This document shows positions 60,819-64,000 of a DNA stretch of 64,000 nt, piece by piece. Below the pieces are notes generated by a model that saw only the letters and a list, made by a program, of their open reading frames with translations, made no database searches and was not told the origin of the DNA. A program made the position numbers and the translations under genes. The stretch comes from CBDDHT01 sp965227905 (GTDB lineage: Bacteria > Pseudomonadota > Alphaproteobacteria > Rhizobiales > Methyloligellaceae): the NCBI GenBank assembly GCA_965227905.1, contig OZ245780.1, forward strand, positions 124,001-188,000. The letters run 5' to 3'. Position 1 is the stretch's first letter, and each line of letters begins with the position of its first letter.

Positions 60819-61157
60819 CTAGCCAGACAACAAACGCTTGAACTGCTCGAGTTCACCCTTGTCGATGTCCCCGCGCGCATATCGCTCCTGAAGGAGTTCA
60901 AGCGTTGGCGACTGTTGCGATGACGAAGACTCGATATCCTTCGAGCGGTGAGAGAGCCACCATGCCGAAAGCGCAACCAGCAGCGTGCCCCCACCCAAAA
61001 TGACCAACATCCAGAGCCAACCAAATGTCATGTGGTTCCAATTCCAGTCCCAACCATGATGCCAATAACCGAGAGCATCATCTGTATGAGCCTGCGCTGG
61101 AGATGATGTCAGAGCACCTGACAGTGCTATCATCAAGCTCCCAAGTCCGTACTTCAT
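60819..61157 (-). CDS. SHOCT-domain membrane protein (copy 2)
   Basis: 112 residues. Signal-like N-terminus (ALTSSPAQAH), a His/Trp-rich segment (YWHHGWDWNWNHMTFGWLW), one span and a SHOCT end (TLELLQERYARGDIDKGELEQFKRLL). It is a paralog in layout of the protein at 22945. Ribosome site GGAGG just upstream of the ATG. Placed between fabI and copA. Confidence 0.85.
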   Translation of the reverse strand: MKYGLGSLMIALSGALTSSPAQAHTDDALGYWHHGWDWNWNHMTFGWLWMLVILGGGTLLVALSAWWLSHRSKDIESSSSQQSPTLELLQERYARGDIDKGELEQFKRLLSG

Positions 61158-61174
61158 CTAAACCTCCATATCTC

Positions 61175-61957
61175 TCAATGGAAAACCATGCCTTCAACAT
61201 GGAACCCAGCGTCCGCGTGAAGGACTTCGCCGGTGATAGCGCTGCTTAGATCGCTGACCAGCATCAAGGCGATACTCCCGACCTCACTGGCTTCAACGGT
61301 TCGGCGTAGAGGTGCTTTGCGTGCCGTTTCGTTCAGGAGTTCGTCGAAATGCTCGATTCCGGATGCCGCTCGAGTCTTTACGGCACCAGCGGAAATTGCG
61401 TTGACGCGTATGTCATTGCGTCCAAGTTCATGCGCCAAATAGCGCACCGACGCCTCCAGTGCCGCTTTCACAGGGCCCATGACATTGTAGTGATCGACGA
61501 CTTTCTCGGCGCCATAGTAACTGAGCGTCGTGAGGCTACCTCCTTCGCTCATGAGCGGTTCTGCTAGCTTCGCCATGCGGATGAACGAGTGACAGGAAAC
61601 AAGCATCGACTCCGAAAACCCCTCTTCAGAGCAATCAGTCAAGCGACCATGCAGGTCCTCTTTTCGAGCCCAGGCAATCGAATGAAACACGAAATCAAGC
61701 CGGCCCCACTCCCGCCTGATCACCTCGAACACTGCCTCCATCTCACCGGGCTCACTCACATTGCATGGCAAGAGGAAAGGCGCCTCAAGCTGCCGCGATA
61801 GCGGCTCCACAAAAGCCTTCGACTTTTCGCTCAAATAGGTCATCGCCAATTCAGCGCCGGCGCTGTAAAAATGCTGCGCGGCTGCCCAGGCTAGGCTGTG
61901 TTCATTGGCGACACCGACGACAAGTCCCTTACGGCCGCGCAAATCCAGCAGTTTCAT
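61175..61957 (-). CDS. fabI: Enoyl-ACP reductase, FabI
   Basis: 260 residues from the ATG at 61957 (MKLLDLRGRKGLVVGVANEHSLAWA), chosen because the GxxNxxSIAWA-type cofactor motif normally lies ~6-20 residues from the start; the frame is open earlier. The catalytic set is Tyr and Lys in SYYGAEKVVDHYNVMGPVKAALEASVRYLA, and GVANEHSLAW binds NAD(P)H. It carries out the last reduction in fatty acid elongation. A possibly extra copy located in the acetate kinase and DUF3141 cluster, as in other alphaproteobacteria. Confidence 0.92.
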   Translation of the reverse strand: MKLLDLRGRKGLVVGVANEHSLAWAAAQHFYSAGAELAMTYLSEKSKAFVEPLSRQLEAPFLLPCNVSEPGEMEAVFEVIRREWGRLDFVFHSIAWARKEDLHGRLTDCSEEGFSESMLVSCHSFIRMAKLAEPLMSEGGSLTTLSYYGAEKVVDHYNVMGPVKAALEASVRYLAHELGRNDIRVNAISAGAVKTRAASGIEHFDELLNETARKAPLRRTVEASEVGSIALMLVSDLSSAITGEVLHADAGFHVEGMVFH

Positions 61958-62156
61958 ATTTGGATTTCTCTTTCCTGAATTTAACGTCATTGAACTGTCG
62001 CCACTATGTGCTCGCAATCGATCCTTGAGACCGGTTCGTAGCTGATGGAGTTCGGAGAAGAATTCCCTGCATGCTCACATTCGGTCGTCGAAACAGCGGG
62101 CCATAGACCCAGCGATGAATCACAGAGGATCATCACAACGAGTATGCCGCGACTGT

Positions 62157-63410
62157 TCATGTCACCATCGAAGTCCCGTTGATCTTTTCAGGCGTGTGCG
62201 CGGTCATCCGAATGGTATGCCTAGCGATCATCATTTCTTCATCTGTCGGAAACACATCCACATGGACACGGCTCCTTTTCGTTGAGATAACCAGGTCGTT
62301 CTTCGCGTTCCGGACCGGGTCAACCTCTACACCCAGATAATCCAGTTTTCCCAGTATCCCGCTCCTGATTGTCGGCGCATTCGCTCCTATCCCTCCCGTG
62401 AAAACGAGACGGTCGAGCCCTCCAAGCGGCGCTGTGAGAGCCACCAGATGCTGTCGCGCCCGATAGCAGAAGAAGTCGATTGCTTTACCAGCTTCCAGTG
62501 AGTTTTCCCGCGCCAACAAATCCACCATATTGCAGCTAATACCTGAAACACCGAGAAGTCCGGATTCCTCGTAAAGGAGCCTTTCTATGTCTCGAGGCGA
62601 TAAGCCTCTTTCGGTCAACAAATAGAGAATTATGCCGGGATCGAGATCGCCACAACGCGTGCCCATCGGGAGACCTGCAAGTGTGCTGAAACCCATACTG
62701 GTTTCGATGCTCCGTCCGCTGCGGATGGCTGCCATGGACGCGCCGTTACCAAGGTGCGCAACGACAATTCGGGCATTAGCAGCATCGTCGCCATACCGCC
62801 GGCGGATCTCCTCTATGACATATTCGTAGGAAAGGCCGTGAAATCCATAGCGGCGAACACCTTCTTGCTCGAAACGCTTTGGCAAGCCTGTAAGACGAGC
62901 GACTCGCGGTAACCGGTCATGGAAAGCCGTATCGAAACTTGCAACTTGAGGAAGGTCAGGTCGCAGTTTCGCTAGAGCAGTAATACCAGCCAGGTTATGG
63001 GGCAGGTGCAAGGGGGCCAGAGGAACCAATCCGCGCAGCCGCTCCACCAGCACACGGTCGACTGCCAAAGAGCAGTCGCAATCAGGTCCACCATGAACAA
63101 CTCGATGGCCAACGGCAGTTGGAAGCGCTCCAGCTGGATGGCGATCGAGTATTTCCAACAGTAAGACGAGCGCGTGTGCATGGTCTGAAATTGAAACGAT
63201 GTCGTCGAAAATGGTAAGGCCGCTCGCGTCGAATGCATGGAATCGGCTACCCGACAATCCGATACGTTCCAGTGCTCCCGACCAGATGCGCTCTGGCATC
63301 TTGTCGCCTGCAAAAAGCGCAAACTTGATGCTCGACGAACCGCAATTGATCACCAGGGTTGCAGCGGAATCAGCCTTCGATATTTGCGGAGACTGGATTG
63401 TCTCATTCAT
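62157..63410 (-). CDS. ackA: Acetate kinase
   Basis: 417 residues. N-terminal TLVINCGSSSIKFALF and later VAHLGNGASMAAIRSGRSIETSMGFSTLAGLPMGTRCGDLDPG match the acetate/propionate kinase signatures, with TFTGGIGANAPTIR-type end (FTGGIGANAPTIRSGI). It interconverts acetate plus ATP and acetyl phosphate plus ADP. The start lies 8 bases inside the preceding DUF3141 gene. The phosphotransacetylase gene that usually accompanies it is not found in this window. Confidence 0.93.
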   Translation of the reverse strand: MNETIQSPQISKADSAATLVINCGSSSIKFALFAGDKMPERIWSGALERIGLSGSRFHAFDASGLTIFDDIVSISDHAHALVLLLEILDRHPAGALPTAVGHRVVHGGPDCDCSLAVDRVLVERLRGLVPLAPLHLPHNLAGITALAKLRPDLPQVASFDTAFHDRLPRVARLTGLPKRFEQEGVRRYGFHGLSYEYVIEEIRRRYGDDAANARIVVAHLGNGASMAAIRSGRSIETSMGFSTLAGLPMGTRCGDLDPGIILYLLTERGLSPRDIERLLYEESGLLGVSGISCNMVDLLARENSLEAGKAIDFFCYRARQHLVALTAPLGGLDRLVFTGGIGANAPTIRSGILGKLDYLGVEVDPVRNAKNDLVISTKRSRVHVDVFPTDEEMMIARHTIRMTAHTPEKINGTSMVT

Positions 63411-64000
63411 TGTTTGCTGGCCTTGTGATCGAATTTTCGTAGATCATACGAAAAGCTAGCTCAAGGCCGCTATCGCGGATGCTCCGCCACTGCTCCAGTG
63501 CATCTGCGATCTCGGCAATTCCTTCTACCTCACCCCGCATGAACGGGTGGTCATCGGAAAGGCGTTGACGGGATTTTGCAATCGCTCCGGCAAGCCCGGC
63601 GACACCTTGCATCCATGGATTAAATTGCTCCGAAAACACGCAGCGGCTGGTCCGCATTGGGTGCAGCCATTTGAGTGATTCGGCAATCCAAGGATTTGTC
63701 GCCGCTTGCACCCAGGGGCTGACAAAAGTCCGATATATGGACTCGTTGGCTTCCGACAATGTACGCACTTGTTCGAACGTTTCGTACGGATTCTCGAACC
63801 TGATGTCTTCGATCGTCCGTGCCTCGAAATGCACACTGTATTGCGGCTTATGGCAGTCTGGATCGCCACTCGGGTTGTCGATCTTCATCTCGTAGAGGCC
63901 TGGCTTCAACGCCTCGATATCATCCAAGCTTTCAAGAATTGCGCGGTGCTCGAAACGCGCGACATTCGCTGAAACGAAGATACCGAGATGCCCCACATGA
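63403..64000 (-). CDS. DUF3141 (PHA synthase-related) protein, C-terminal part
   Basis: The frame is open to the window edge at 64000, so only the last ~199 residues are visible. GHLGIFVSANVARFEHRAIL near the visible start is the conserved alpha/beta-hydrolase end of DUF3141 proteins, which are related to poly(3-hydroxyalkanoate) synthase. The tail continues with PWVQAATNPWIAESLKWLHPMR. Overlaps the start of ackA, which argues for one operon. Confidence 0.85.
   Translation of the reverse strand, partial: HVGHLGIFVSANVARFEHRAILESLDDIEALKPGLYEMKIDNPSGDPDCHKPQYSVHFEARTIEDIRFENPYETFEQVRTLSEANESIYRTFVSPWVQAATNPWIAESLKWLHPMRTSRCVFSEQFNPWMQGVAGLAGAIAKSRQRLSDDHPFMRGEVEGIAEIADALEQWRSIRDSGLELAFRMIYENSITRPANNE

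Overview
The window looks like an accessory, metal-resistance-rich segment of an alphaproteobacterial genome, probably Hyphomicrobiales-like. It could be a genomic island or a megaplasmid segment; no replication or conjugation gene is present to decide. The assignment is an inference from gene content: rhizobial-style IS elements, TRAP transporters, MerR-family regulators, many small c-type cytochromes, and the fabI-ackA-DUF3141 cluster. I saw no rRNA, tRNA or CRISPR array.

Layout. (1) 0.5-3.7 kb, minus strand: a periplasmic copper-oxidation operon with a Tat-exported multicopper oxidase, small membrane peptides, a cytochrome c and a DUF411 protein, joined by overlapping GTGA stop/start codons. 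(2) 4.0-6.7 kb, plus: an unusual pair, a membrane-anchored metallophosphoesterase and a helical protein of unknown function. (3) 7.0-11.2 kb: an IS3-family element without a recognisable right end, two SAM-dependent methyltransferases, an IS66 remnant and a small hypothetical gene. (4) 11.7-14.4 kb: a Spy-like protein, then merR-thioredoxin-merT-merP and a small Cys-rich protein, with no merA. (5) 14.7-18.9 kb: a hypothetical protein, a cytochrome c, a YHS-type P1B ATPase and a divergent CsoR repressor with its operator. (6) 19-24.8 kb: IS debris, lspA with an HMA-CDF fusion transporter, a decapitated merR, a Sel1 protein, then a Tat protein-SHOCT-cytochrome c operon facing an intact MerR gene. 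(7) 24.9-27.5 kb: a TRAP permease pair and a frameshifted copy of a domain that also forms the C-terminus of a second TRAP permease at 38-40.7 kb. (8) 27.6-36.6 kb: czcCBA with a strikingly His-rich CzcB, a cytochrome c, a CzcD-type exporter and a retropepsin-like protein lacking its catalytic Asp. (9) 37-41 kb: the second TRAP pair and an ISAs1-like stub. (10) 41.2-44.9 kb: an acyltransferase, then a minus-strand operon YHS-DUF5676-Rieske-TlpA-cytochrome c. (11) 45.4-50.2 kb: a secreted His/Cys-rich peptide, two 2OG-Fe(II) oxygenase-like proteins and a porin. (12) 50.6-56 kb: transporters and membrane proteins (APC, DUF6629, TVP38, EamA, NhaA). (13) 56-64 kb, minus: CBS-BON, an ICMT-like methyltransferase, DUF2933, cupredoxin, copper ATPase CopA, SHOCT, fabI, ackA and the end of a DUF3141 gene.

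How it fits together. Most genes serve copper, mercury and divalent-metal (Zn/Cd/Co/Pb) handling: cytoplasmic efflux (two P1B ATPases, two CDF proteins), trans-envelope efflux (CzcCBA), periplasmic oxidation or buffering (multicopper oxidase, cupredoxin, DUF411, Spy-like, His-rich peptide) and metal-sensing regulators (MerR, a second MerR-family protein, CsoR). Three related small cytochromes c sharing a GVxxHHW-FG(D/N)M motif are scattered among the metal genes. Three MerR-type promoters with 19-base spacers, one beside a broken merR, suggest one surviving regulator may control several operons. The part I consider most likely to be undescribed is the 45.4-50.2 kb peptide/oxygenase/porin neighbourhood.
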